A stretch of 64,000 nucleotides of DNA from Tetraselmis striata (Eukaryota > Chlorophyta > Chlorodendrophyceae > Chlorodendrales > Chlorodendraceae): positions 78,501 to 142,500 of the forward strand of contig VCJN01001326.1 of the NCBI GenBank assembly GCA_006384855.1, given 5' to 3'. Of the stretch, positions 33,568-44,586 are shown piece after piece; within the stretch, counting starts at the first letter, position 1; each line of letters starts with the position of its first letter. The translations under genes and the position numbers were made by a program. The notes beneath the pieces were generated by a model. It was not told where the DNA came from and did no database searches. It saw only the letters and a program-made list of their open reading frames with translations.

Positions 33568-36500
33568 GAGAAAAGCGCAATATTATAGCGTAAACGGTAG
33601 AGGCCACTATACTTCAGCACTTTTGACTCACTGAAAATGGGACAATTTACTAGCTCACGCGCCAAACAATGTACTACAGACATACATATACAGCGCAAAG
33701 TACTGTACTCGCCGTCGCCGCCGCCATCCCTTATCCCGCCCACTCGCGTGGAGGGGGGGCTGCGCAGTACTACTAGTCGCTACTAGTATACGCTTTCCAC
33801 CACCACCAAGGCTGCCCAGAACCCAAACCGGGCCGTGGCAGACAGTTAGCGACTATTCATAGGAAAGGATCCCACGCGACACAGGCATGCAGGGTCTTAA
33901 CTTACACAAAAAGGCGCGAACGCCCGGATCCGTGACATGAATGGACTCCGCCTACCTTCAGCGTAGGTCTGCACGGCTGGTGAGTAGGCAGCTATATATA
34001 GAGACTTGCAGCTCACGCTATCGGTTACTGCCATGCAGGCTGGGGTAGGTCCCATCGCGATGGAGGTGCCTAGCAACCCCCCCCCCCCCCCCCCCCCGCG
34101 CTTCCCCCCGCACGCGGCCACCCTCTCGAGAGTCTGCCAGCCGGTCCGCCCGACCCGCTCGACCAAGGGCTGCGTCTGCTCGACGTGCCCCCACCCAACG
34201 CTCTCGTCGCGTGGCGGCCCTTGCCGTTGGACCTAGCCGGGCCGATACGCAGTCAGTGGCATGGCGGGTCAGGGGCAGGGCCCGCCAGCGGCAGACATGT
34301 CGCCGAGCTTGGCTGTCGCTGACGATGCGGGCGGGCGAGGGCTGGCCTATGCCTAGCGATAGCCAGGCTGGGGAGAGCGGCGGGCAGGGAGCCGGCGCGT
34401 CGGCAGCCACACCCTGTGGACTCGCGCTCGCATTAGGCGGGGGTGGGGGCGTGCCGGATGCCAGCGGCTCGGAGGCTGGTAAAGGCGCGACAACCACGGT
34501 AAGAGCTGTGGAATAGGCGGGATGGAGGGCGGGGGGCGGGGGGGGGGGGGGGGGGGGGAGGTTGTGGCCGTGCTGTGATGTAATGCTGTGGTAGTGTGGT
34601 GCACCTTTGCATTTTTATACGGCTTGCTAATTATGTCGCCATTACACGTTCGACTGACAGCCCCCGACTCCAAAAACTAGCACGAGCAACGCACTCCCTG
34701 CCCCCGCTGCCGACGAGTTGCAGCCGGCCTCAAACGAAGCAACGCCAGCCGCCAAGGTGGGCGGCCTTGCTGCGATCATGTAAGGTTATCCTGGGCTTCT
34801 GTTGTTTTCGGCTTGCTAATTATGTCGCCATCGCACGTTCGACCCAACAGCCCCCAATTGCAAAAGTTGGCACGAGCGACGCACCCCCTTGCCTTGCTGC
34901 CGACGAGTCGCAGCCGGCCTCAAATGAAGCGACGCAAGTCGCCAAGGTGGACGGCCTTGCTGTGATGTAAGGCTATGGGTTATAGGCTCATGTAGTTTCC
35001 GGCTTGCTAATTATTATGCCGCCATCGCACGTTCCACCCACAGCCCCCGAGCGACGCACCCCCTCGCCTTGCTGCCGACGAGTCGCAGCCGGCTCGCAAG
35101 AGGCGCCGGGAGTTGCCAAGGTGGGTGACCTTACTGCGATGATGTAAGGCTATGCTAGGTTGTTTCGTTAGTTTCCGATTTGCTAATTATGTCGCCATCG
35201 CACGTTCGTCCGACAGCCCCCGAGTGCAAAAGCTGGCACGAGCGACGCACCACCTCGCCTTGCTACCGACGAGTCGCAGCCGGCTTGCAAGAGGCGCCGC
35301 GAGTCGTCAAGGTGGGCGGCCTTTCTGCGAGGTAAGGCTATGCTGGGCTGTTTCAGTTTTCGGCTTGCTAATGATAATGTCGCCATCGCACATTCGACTC
35401 ACAGCCCCGGAGTGCAAAAGCTGGCACAAGCGACGCATCTCCTCGCCCCCGCCAACGAGTCGCAGCCTCCCTCAAAAGAAGCGACGCACGTCGCCAAGGT
35501 GGTCGGCCTTGCTGCGACATAATGTTGTTGTCCACCTTTGCATTTTTATGGCTTGCTACTTATGTCGCCATCGCACGTTCGACCCAACAGCCCCCGAGCG
35601 ACGCACCCCCTCGCCTTGCTGCCGACGAGTCGCAGCCGGCCTCAAATGAAGCGACGCCAGTCGCCAAGGTGGACGGCCTTGCTGTGATGTGAGGCTATGG
35701 GTTATAGGCTCATGTAGTTTCCGGCTTGCTAATTTTGTCGCCATCGCACGTTCCACCCACAGCCCCCGAGCGACGCACCCCCTCGCCTTGCTGCCGACGA
35801 GTCGCAGCCGGCTCGCAAGAGGCGCCGGGAGTCGCCAAGGTGGGTGACCTTACTGCGATGCTGTAAGGCTATGCTAGGTTGTTTTAGTTAGTTTCCGACT
35901 TGCTAATTATGTCGCCATCGCACGTTCGTCCGACAGCCCCCGAGTGCAAAAGCTGGCACGAGCGACGCACCACCTCGCCTTGCTACCGACGAGTCGCAGC
36001 CGGCTTGCAAGAGGCGCCGCGAGTCGCCAAGGTGGGCGGCCTTTCTGCGAGGTAAGGCTATGCTGGGCTGTTTCAGTTTTCGGCTTGCTAATGATAATGT
36101 CGCCATCGCACATTCGACCCACAGCCCCCGAGTGCAAAAGCTGGCACAAGCGACGCATCTCCTCGCCCCCGCCAACGAGTCGCAGCCGCCCTCAAAAGAA
36201 GCGACACACGTCGCCAAAGTGGTCGGCCTTGCTGCGACATAATGGTGTTGTCCACCTTTGCATTTTTATGGCTTGCTACTTATGTCGCCATCGCGCGTTC
36301 AACCTACCCACATCCCCCCGACTGCTAGCTGCACGAGCGACGTACCCCCTCGCCTTGGTGCCGCATAGTCGCAACCGGCCTCAAAAGAAGCGACGCCAGT
36401 CGCAAGGTGGGCGGCCTTGCTGCAATGTATCCGTTGGTTCAACCGCAGGTGACTGCTACCAGCACGCGGAAATTGTTTGAGGAGGGGCAGCATACCTTTG

Positions 36501-37295
36501 TAGCCGCCGAGGCATACAAGAACCGCCAATTAGTAGAGAGGCCTGAGATTACCGACTTGACCGCTTTGTAGTCGGCATATTCAGTGTGGCCGTCTTCGGC
36601 AGGAAGCCAGTGACCAATATGGTGTGGTTGTACCTCAGCCCCAGCCGGGGTGGGCCGTGTGGCCCCTGCAACTGCCGTGTCGGAACGCTTAGCGCTGCCT
36701 TGCATACCGGGGCTGCCTGCGGCACCCTCTTCAGACGCCACTACTTCGGCCAAAGACGCAGGGGGGCGCTGGCCACCCCTCCTTAACGACTCTTCCAAGG
36801 TCGCAACATCACGCAAGGCTGCTTCACGCGAGGAGACGGGCATACCCGACGGCAGACTCGATACAACTTGTTGCCATCTCGAGAACTTCCCTACTCAACA
36901 TTCCCTCATGATCTTGAATGAGTTCCCGCACCTCCCCAAGTGCAGCGCGAAGTTCGTGTATAGCCCGCAATGGGGAACCCATACTGACCCCGCAGCCCTA
37001 CATCCTACTTGTTTCAGCGATAACTGTTAGACAGGTGTGGGAGGCGGAGAACTGCCTCGACTTCGCGGCAACCTACCTACCTACCTACCTACCTACCTTC
37101 GGAGAACCTGCCTCGACCCGCCGCCTTTGCCTCGTTCCGCCGCCACCAAGTGATCATGTATGTACTTTGTGCCAATACACGCGAACCCTAAAAACCTGCA
37201 CAGGGTTTAAAGCTAGTAAATTGTCCCATTTTCAGTGAGTCATAAGTGAAGTATAGTGGCCTCTACCGTTTACGGTATAATCTTGTCCCATTCCC
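33568..37295. mobile_element. Mutator-like element (9-bp TSD, about 85-bp TIRs)
   Basis: Present only in unit 1. The empty site survives in the other units (GCCGTGGGAGGTTAAAC, for example near 48,288). The insertion is flanked by GTGGGAGGT at 33,559-33,567 and 37,296-37,304. The ends (33,568-33,654 and 37,212-37,295) are inverted copies sharing AACGGTAGAGGCCACTATAC and TGAAAATGGGACAATTTACT. A 9-bp duplication and long TIRs are typical of MULEs. No MULE transposase was recognised, so it is probably non-autonomous. The interior has a satellite-like array, (CCTA)n at about 37,072-37,096, and an exon-like 40-codon segment at 36,449-36,571 preceded by an acceptor (CAACCGCAG). Confidence 0.75.
34600..36440. 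repeat. Tandem array of about 180-190-bp repeats, about ten units
   Basis: Each unit starts around GGCTTGCTAATTATGTCGCC and continues with CGCACGTTC, ACAGCCCCCGA, GACGAGTCGCAGCC and CAAGGTGGGCGGCC. Starts are near 34,622, 34,811, 35,002, 35,180, 35,362, 35,552, 35,723, 35,900, 36,082 and 36,273. A block of four units is itself duplicated (about 35,180-35,899 and 35,900-36,440), giving higher-order structure. Many units contain a GTAAGG donor-like and a TTTCAG acceptor-like motif, as if an exon-intron cassette had been amplified. Confidence 0.8.
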
Positions 37296-38580
37296 GTGGG
37301 AGGTTAAACATCGCCGTGCCAAATATATTCATGTATTTAAAAGCAACATGCGACGGGGGATGTCGGGAATAACGATCGGAGCGTTGCGCAATCATGAACA
37401 TGCGCGGGGACGAGAGGAGCATACAATGGGTCGAAAGGAGCATAGGAGCGCAAAGCTACGCATGTAGCGGCGGGGGCGCAAGGCGGACCAAACAGAAGTA
37501 CGACGTCACACCGGGATACATGCCCAACCCGCTACCACGGCACGCTACGCCACACCCCTTTTTGTATTTAATTTTCGGAAAGGTACGAGCTATAAGCTAC
37601 CATTGCCGGCCAGGAGAACAACATGCCAGAGGGCGCGGGGGAGCTCGTACCTGTTGGAGACGTGGGCCCGCCCAAGCCAAAGAGAGGGGCGGCACCAGGT
37701 AACTATGCCCACTTCACCATAAGCCCAGAAGACGAGGATGGGAAGATAACCAGTTAAGGGAGGGAGTACCACGCCGTAGGCATCCACCAGGCAAGGGCAG
37801 GGCCGCTTTGGCCACCACAATCCCCGCAGGCGTAGACAAGGTGTACACGTAGCGGGCCATAGCCTTGTAGATTCTAGCTCTCTGGCACGGCCCCTTTGGG
37901 GTGGGCCACCAGCGACAGGCTGCCCGCCCATGGGCGGCATGGTGGCAAATGCAGCCCCATAACGGTTATTAAATAATGGTCATATTATTGGTAATATAGA
38001 GGTTCGATTACACCGGGCTATTCTGTCAAAGGTGAATAACGTTAAGATTATAGTTAAATGTTAGCTTCATGTACTCGCAGTACGCATAGTAAGCGACCAC
38101 CACTTCGACTTCCCGATGTCTCGCGGCGTTAGCGACAACATGCGAAAGCCCTGCTACATGACTCACCCGCCCCCGTTGTGCGTCCACGACGGGAGTCCGC
38201 CTTTTGCCCATGCGCCAGCTGACCAGCTAGCGCAACCCACCCACCCCGCTATGCTACCCTTTTCAATGCGGACGCCCGTGGGCCTACTCACACCCAAAAA
38301 TATAAGAGATTCAAATCGTTGGCAAATGTGGCCCCACAACGGTTAAATGGTGGAATAACCAGACTTAATTGCATGTTTGAAACTACTGTACTAGTAAATC
38401 ATCGGCCAGTTACGAATTTATACCATGAGAGACAAGGCAAGTATTAGGCGTAATTTGCTTATATATATGCAGACTTTTCCGCTGCGATTCAGTCGTTCAC
38501 TGAGGATTACTGGCACCCTCGCGCGAGCCGCGCGGTTCGCGTCGCCCGCCGTCGTCGCCAGCATCGTCGGCCGATGACAA
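37296..38580. other. Unit 1 intergenic with small ORF at 37,623-37,757
   Basis: Repeated at about 48,288-49,580, 54,890-55,920 and 62,040-63,325. It contains a 44-codon plus-strand ORF (MPEGAGELVPVGDV..., ending NYAHFTISPEDEDGKITS). A 46-codon version is at 48,618-48,758; unit 3 has lost it and the unit 4 version stops early. The tail faintly resembles the start of a BED-type zinc finger, too weakly to assign. Nothing else was recognised. Confidence 0.35.
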
Positions 38581-38584
38581 AGAA

Positions 38585-38616
<32 letters not shown>

Positions 38617-39081
38617 TTGATGTTCGGAGAATTCCTAGCTTGCTGTTGGGACATAGTCTGGGAGATCAGAATATTGTAATTACAAATGATGAGAAATGTC
38701 CCATTATATTCTCATCTGCAGAATGCCCTTGCTAGGGGCATGCTCCATCTGCTCATCTGTCCATTTCTCATGCTTCTTGATCTGGTTCCAATATCTAAAA
38801 GGCTATTCAGGTTCAGTCGGACACCTGTCAGAAATCTGGGTGTGTTTGATGAAGTGTTATATGAGGCATGTCTTCACATGCCTCACACCTGTCTTGCTCT
38901 GCAGGTCCAGTATATGTCACTTGATAGTACCAGTACATTCCATCATTTCTGCGCAGTAGCCGTAATTTATACTGCACTATGACGAATATATTATCATCAG
39001 GCCTATTTGCCTATAAGCCAGATGGGCTCACTTACACTTCAGTGGACAAGTTGATCACCTGCTTCGACCAGTGTTCGTCAA
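38617..39081 (-). repeat. Copia LTR 1
   Basis: 465 bp, nearly identical to LTRs 2 and 3. Acts as the 3' LTR for the minus-strand element. Confidence 0.85.
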
Positions 39082-39789
39082 CACCCCTCCTCACTGGTTG
39101 CAGGTGCAATATTGTAGTTCATGATGCGCGAGTTTAAGGCCTCAAACTGCTGGCGGGACGCAAGTGGCTTCGTGAAGGTGTCAGCCAGCATGTCAGCAGT
39201 GGGCACATAGTACACCTTGATTTTCTTTGAGCGCTGTGCATCTCGCACGAAGTGAAGTCGGATGTCCAGGTGCTTGGTCCGGGCTGAGGTCACGTCGTTG
39301 GTGGCGATTGTAATACATGCCTGGTTGTCCTCTCCGATTGCTGTGGCGCCGTCCTTCCTGAATCCCAGTTCTGATAGCATCTGCCTCAAGAACATTGCCT
39401 CCTGCGCTGTGACACAAAGCGCTATATATATATTCTGCCTTTGCTGTCGAGAGTGCTACCAATGGCTGAAGCTTGGATAGGTAGCTGACGGCTGCTTCTG
39501 CAAGAAAGAATACAGAACCGCTTGTCGACTTGCACTGACTAGGATACGTTGTTGGAAAGTTAGCATTGCTGTAACCATGAAGACGAAACTCGCATTCTCT
39601 TCCGAAAGTCAGTCCCCGGTCATGGGTTGATGCCGAGCAGGTAGGGCATATTGCTCGGGGCACAACCCCTCCTGTCTTGGCGGCTGTGGCCCCTCCTGTG
39701 CCTCCTTGAGCTTGAGTTTGGCAAGGAGAGACATGATGCAAGGGAGTCAGGTACACAGTCGGAGAGACTGGCAGGGGGGGCTTTGCCAA
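39078..39789 (-). pseudogene. Copia RNase H, body 1 (frameshifted)
   Basis: Same as the body-2 RNase H, but the TA microsatellite near 39,421 is four bases longer than at 40,931. This splits the frame after ALVALSTAKAEYI. Downstream motifs (TKHLDIRLHFVRD, ADMLADTFTKPL) continue in the other frame. Non-functional. Confidence 0.85.
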
Positions 39790-40057
39790 AGTTGAGACGA
39801 TCGGTTGTCACAGCCACAATCAGAGAGTGGAGCTGAGTGGGGCTGAGAAGGGGGCAGAAGAGCTCGGAGCTGGGTCGCTTCTCAGGTAGGGAACGGTCGA
39901 GTTTTGCCAAGAGAGAGCTGGCCAGGGGTTTGACAAATCGTTTGAGAGAGGCACACAGTTTCCCCTCCTCAGCAACGAAGCTGCTGGCACAAAGTAAGCA
40001 CAAAGCTGGCACGAAGTAGGCGAGCACACAGCTCCAGGCACACATGCACACAGGCAC
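39620..40057 (-). pseudogene. Copia gag-like remnant, body 1
   Basis: 145-codon frame near the 5' end of the body, with a segment like retroelement gag N-termini (KLDRSLPEKRPSSELFCPLL...DRLNFG). It runs on out of frame into the RNase H remnant because the intervening pol is deleted. An identical arrangement is at 41,128-41,565. Confidence 0.5.
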
Positions 40058-40128
40058 ACAGGCACGAAGAACTGAACAGCAGGCTAGAACCAGTGGAAGC
40101 TTTGAGTCGTGTAGCTAGCCATAACCTC

Positions 40129-40593
40129 TTGATGTTCGGAGAATTCCTAGCTTGCTGTTGGGACATAGTCTGGGAGATCAGAATATTGTAATTACAAATG
40201 ATGAGAAATGTCCCGTTATATTCTCATCTGCAGAATGCCCTTGCTAGGGGCATGCTCCATCTGCTCATCTGTCCATTTCTCATGCTTCTTGATCTGGTTC
40301 CAATATCTAAAAGGCTATTCAGGTTCAGTCGGACACCTGTCAGAAATCTGGGTGTGTTTGATGAAGTGTTGTATGAGGCATGTCTTCACATGCCTCACAC
40401 CTGTCTTGCTCTGCAGGTCCAGTATATGTCACTTGATAGTACCAGTACATTCCATCATTTCTGCGCAGTAGCCGTAATTTATACTGCACTATGACGAATA
40501 TATTATCATCAGGCCTATTTGCCTATAAGCCAGATGGGCTCACTTACACTTCAGTGGACCAGTTGATCACCTGCTTCGACCAGTGTTCGTCAA
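40129..40593 (-). repeat. Copia LTR 2
   Basis: 465 bp, shared by the two bodies as expected of a recombination product. Before it on the plus strand is CTAGCCATAACC (minus strand GGTTATGGC), which could be a half-tRNA(iMet)-type primer site as used by copia; weak. Confidence 0.8.
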
Positions 40594-41297
40594 CACCCCT
40601 CCTCACTAGTTGCAGGTGCAATATTGTAGTTCATGATGCGCGAGTTTAAGGCCTCAAACTGCTGGCGGGACGCAAGTGGCTTCGTGAAGGTGTCAGCCAG
40701 CATGTCAGCAGTGGGCACATAGTACACCTTGATTTTCTTTGAGCGCTGTGCATCTCGCACGAAGTGAAGTCGGATGTCCAGGTGCTTGGTCCGGGCTGAG
40801 GTCACGTCGTTGGTGGCGATTGTAATACATGCCTGGTTGTCCTCTCCGATTGCTGTGGCGCCGTCCTTCCTGAATCCCAGTTCTGATAGCATCTGCCTCA
40901 AGAACATTGCCTCCTGCGCTGTGACACAAAGCGCTATATATTCTGCCTTTGCTGTCGAGAGTGCTACCAATGGCTGAAGCTTGGATAGGTAGCTGACGGC
41001 TGCTTCTGCAAGAAAGAATACAGAACCGCTTGTCGACTTGCACTGACTAGGATACGTTGTTGGAAAGTTAGCATTGCTGTAACCATGAAGACGAAACTCG
41101 CATTCTCTTCCGAAAGTCAGTCCCCGGTCATGGGTTGATGCCGAGCAGGTAGGGCATATTGCTCGGGGCACAACCCCTCCTGTCTTGGCGGCTGTGGCCC
41201 CTCCTGTGCCTCCTTGAGCTTGAGTTTGGCAAGGAGAGACATGATGCAAGGGAGTCAGGTACACAGTCGGAGAGACTGGCAGGGGGGGCTTTGCCAA
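40590..41297 (-). CDS. Copia RNase H remnant, body 2 (open)
   Basis: An open frame of 235 codons whose C-terminal two thirds is the RNase H end of a Ty1/Copia polyprotein. It shows GYSNANF-like and KSTSGSVFFL, the conserved LSTAKAEYIAL, then AMFLRQMLSELG, DNQACITIATN, RTKHLDIRLHFVRD and LADTFTKPL, all standard Copia motifs. The N-terminal part is out-of-frame gag sequence. Reverse transcriptase and integrase are missing, so it cannot be autonomous. Confidence 0.85.
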   Translation of the reverse strand: MAKPPLPVSPTVYLTPLHHVSPCQTQAQGGTGGATAAKTGGVVPRAICPTCSASTHDRGLTFGRECEFRLHGYSNANFPTTYPSQCKSTSGSVFFLAEAAVSYLSKLQPLVALSTAKAEYIALCVTAQEAMFLRQMLSELGFRKDGATAIGEDNQACITIATNDVTSARTKHLDIRLHFVRDAQRSKKIKVYYVPTADMLADTFTKPLASRQQFEALNSRIMNYNIAPATSEEGC

Positions 41298-41565
41298 AGT
41301 TGAGACGATCGGTTGTCACAGCCACAATCAGAGAGTGGAGCTGAGTGGGGCTGAGAAGGGGGCAGAAGAGCTCGGAGCTGGGTCGCTTCTCAGGTAGGGA
41401 ACGGTCGAGTTTTGCCAAGAGAGAGCTGGCCAGGGGTTTGACAAATCGTTTGAGAGAGGCACACAGTTTCCCCTCCTCAGCAGCGAAGCTGCTGGCACAA
41501 AGTAAGCACAAAGCTGGCACGAAGTAGGCGAGCACACAGCTCCATGCACACATGCACACAGGCAC
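41128..41565 (-). pseudogene. Copia gag-like remnant, body 2
   Basis: 145-codon frame equivalent to 39,620-40,057 with one residue difference. It overlaps the RNase H ORF in another frame at the deletion junction. Confidence 0.5.
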
Positions 41566-41636
41566 ACAGGCACGAAGAACTGAACAGCAGGCTAGAAGCA
41601 GTGGAAGCTTTGAGTTGTGTAGCTAGCCATAACCTC

Positions 41637-42101
41637 TTGATGTTCGGAGAATTCCTAGCTTGCTGTTGGGACAGAGTCTGGGAGATCAGAATATTGTAAT
41701 TACAAATGATGAGAAATGTCCCATTATATTCTCATCTGCAGAATGCCCTTGCTAGGGGCATGCTCCATCTGCTCATCTGTCCATTTCTCATGCTTCTTGA
41801 TCTGGTTCCAATATCTAAAAGGCTATTCAGGTTCAGTCGGACACCTGTCAGAAATCTGGGTGTGTTTGATGAAGTGTTATATGAGGCATGTCTTCACATG
41901 CCTCACACCTGTCTTGCTCTGCAGGTCCAGTATATGTCACTTGATAGTACCAGTACATTCCATCATTTCTGCGCAGTAGCCGTAATTTATACTGCACTAT
42001 GACGAATATATTATCATCAGGCCTATTTGCCTATAAGCCAGATGGGCTCACTTACACTTCAGTGGACCAGTTGATCACCTGCTTCGACCAGTGTTCGTCA
42101 A
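41637..42101 (-). repeat. Copia LTR 3 (5' LTR)
   Basis: 465 bp, bordered at 42,102 by the remaining C tract of the target. Confidence 0.85.
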
Positions 42102-42497
42102 CCCCCCCCCCCCCCCCCCCCCCCCCCCACCCCCCTGCCCCTTGTCGACGCGGCACAGAGCCGCTTGCACAACCGCGAAGAGCGCCAACGTTCCCAGATT
42201 GCCAGCGGCGCGTAGCATCAACGGTGTCCCGGCCCTTGCCTAGCAGGTTTCCCTGGCGAACGGACTGACGTCGGCAGGCGGTGCGGCGGCGTGGCACAGT
42301 GAGGGGACGGTACCGAGGCGGCCTGCTCGCTGGCGGGAGCCGGCACCACCGCTGCAACCGCCGGAATTCCGGTCGCCACCGCGGACTGCACGGCGGATTC
42401 CTAGCAGCTGATGGGACGCAGTTGATACCTCGGACGAGGAGCTTCAGGGCCGAAATACCAGGCGGGTCGCGAGAGCCGGGTCGGGGGCGGGGGCGGC
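42102..42497. other. Poly-C tract and 5' region of the membrane-protein gene, unit 1
   Basis: C tract, then about 360 bp of GC-rich sequence that precedes the ATG in all units (49,607-49,962; 55,965-56,320; 63,358-63,721). Presumably the promoter and 5' UTR. No motif was singled out. Confidence 0.5.
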
Positions 42498-43244
42498 ATG
42501 TCCTACACGATTAACCTCAGCAAGGCCGGCGCGCCGGGGGCCGCGTCCGCGCCGCTGGGGAGCCCGAGCAAGGATCACCGGCACAAGGTGCGCCCATAAC
42601 TATATCTGACGCTCTGTGAGCACTGCAGGCGTCGCTTGCGCTGGGGGGCGTACCCCCTGGACTGGAACGCTCAACCGCAGAGCTCACACATGGTTGCTGC
42701 CAACTAGATGAGGCAGCGGCACTTAGTTGGTCTCTATATATGATTTATGGACATTTATACTGGAAGGCAGATGTTTCTGGCTTCTTGTGCCTAGTTGCTT
42801 ATACCCCCCTCCTCCAGGATATCTCAACGTGCGTCCATTTGCTTCCACAATCAATCGCTGCGGCAGTGCTAACCCGGCGTGTCTGCTCGCCAGGGGAAAC
42901 AGCCACGGGTGGCGCTGCTGCTGCTCCTGGCGGGCGGGGTGTACGCGATGGCGGTGGTGTCGCGCATGTACAGCAACCCCGGCCCAAGGTGCGCTGCGCC
43001 TTTCATGCCCCCCATGCAGCGGCGGACTCGTCCACCAGCACACACACGCGCTGCTCCATGACTGGGATCACCCGGCGCTTGTGTACATGCGGCGGCTCGA
43101 GGCCACATGGCTGCGCACGGTGGATGATACCAGGTCACCACGCCGCTGCTGCCGCCATGCCGCAGGCGCTGGCGAAGGCGATTGTGCCGCGTCCAAAGGG
43201 GGCCGCCTACGAGTTGCGCGTGCATGGGTTCGTAGCCGAGACAG
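42498..43244 (+). pseudogene. Truncated type II membrane protein gene, unit 1 copy
   Basis: Exons 42498-42587 (MSYTINLSKAGAPGAAS..., cytosolic), 42894-42988 (single membrane helix, VALLLLLAGGVYAMAVVSRM), 43020-43133 (HDWDHPALVYMRRLEATWLR) and 43166-43244 (AIVPRPKGAAYELRVHGFVA). The last small intron is only 46 nt (if the donor is GTGGAT), or a frame slip occurs there. The short basic tail, one N-terminal helix and luminal part suggest a Golgi type II protein. The next exon (see the unit 2b and 3 copies) reads CDHNFFLLAWTT, faintly like the start of alpha-1,4-glycosyltransferase domains. Exon 5 is deleted in this copy and the gene runs into LENG1-like intron 5. The enzyme call is tentative. 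Confidence 0.45.
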
Positions 43245-43525
43245 GTGGGGGCAGGCAAGGAGCTGGCAGCGGGGGTGACGGTGATGCGCTGATGATAATG
43301 CGGGCATGATGATGGTGATGGGGACGGGGATGCAAGGACGGGGACGGGGATGTGGTGATGTGGTGATGGGGATGGTGCGGGGCCAGAGATGGGGGGTGCG
43401 TCTATGAGAGTGGCATTCAGATGCGGTATAAATGTGCAAATACTTTGGATACTGGCAGCCCAAGGGTTAGAGAGAGAAAAACAAAGCATTGCCCTACCTT
43501 CATTGGTAACTGTGAAATCCCCAGT

Positions 43526-43636
<111 letters not shown>

Positions 43637-43711
43637 TGTTGAAGTTAGAATAAAATAACAAAGCATGACTGTTGAATATCGTAATGTCACATGGTCGGAT
43701 GAGCGGTGGAG

Positions 43712-43817
43712 GAATGGCCAAGGAATCCATCGCAAAGTTGCGGGAGGAGCGCGCCGTGCGAGAGGCGACGGAGAAGCTGCGCGCCCAGAGGGCCATGCTG
43801 GGGCAGGGCAGCCATTG
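43712..43817 (+). pseudogene. LENG1-like exon 6 remnant, unit 2a
   Basis: Only the C-terminal helix survives (AKESIAKLREERAVREATEK...GQGSH, stop at 43,815). The splice acceptor and the Lys-rich part are deleted, joining intron sequence at about 43,700 directly to the tail. A further deletion removes most of the following intergenic DNA. Confidence 0.8.
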
Positions 43818-44586
43818 AACCTCCGGCAGTGGCGACGACACCGCATGCGGCTCTTGCCAGTGTAGGATAAGAAGATAAGAAGATCGGCAACACTTGCTTA
43901 GCGGGAAGTGATACTAGCAACAAGCGCTCTAGAACAGCAAGCAACAACATGGCCCTAACAGTCTGAGGGCGTCAATGTTACGAAGAGCACCGCCGGGGAT
44001 ATTGTTGACAGGGTACATACTGCCATCATCAAACCCAGCAGCGGTGTTACATGAGTTTGTCAGCTTAGGCACTGTTTGATTGGTACTAGACATTGATTGA
44101 TTGTGCCAATTGCTGCCAAATGGGAGCGATGCGATGTTCGCACACCTGTTAAATTTAGGACAAAACGAAAAGGTAGATAAACTCTATCTTGCTTTAGAGA
44201 TGCGAAGGTGACGTTTTGCGCTACGATATTGATTATGGCCTGGATGTACTCACGGAAGGTGATTAATATAGGAAAGGTCACTTTCCCGTGTTTACACAAT
44301 CATATCATTCACCGGATGTTGCCGAGGAGCAAAGGCTGCGGCAGCCCGTCAATTGACGAACGCATTAGGCACTATATATGTTTGCTTTAAAAAGGCCAGG
44401 ATGCACATGGATGTTTATTGCCGGACAGTGTCTCACTCATCAGTCTATTTTCAGGGCACTGTCGGATGTATCCAGAGCAGGGGGTCAGGGTGGCTTCGTT
44501 GCCTTGTTGTAGCTTGCTGGGCTTGCGGCTGTCTTGGGCTGATGCAGCAAGTCCGTATCGCTGTTTTCCTTTCGTTGTGTCGGTGC

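Larger units (their letters stand above)
38617..42101 (-). mobile_element. Ty1/Copia element, tandem LTR-body-LTR-body-LTR
   Basis: Three 465-bp LTRs (38,617-39,081; 40,129-40,593; 41,637-42,101) alternate with two bodies of about 1.04 kb. It is inserted in the poly-C tract that stays uninterrupted in the other units (for example 49,583-49,606). On the minus strand the LTR runs TTGACGAAC...GAACATCAA. Each body keeps only a gag-like N-terminal frame and the RNase H end of pol; protease, integrase and most of reverse transcriptase are gone. The tandem form is what unequal recombination between LTRs of one deleted element would give. Confidence 0.85.

Noticed and set aside
34600..36440. CRISPR-like periodic repeats
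   Set aside because: Repeat units are adjacent, 180-190 bp, without unique spacers, and lie inside a eukaryotic transposon.
37623..37757. BED-type zinc-finger/hAT transposase start
   Set aside because: Only a vague resemblance over a dozen residues, and the cysteines and histidines of a BED finger are absent.
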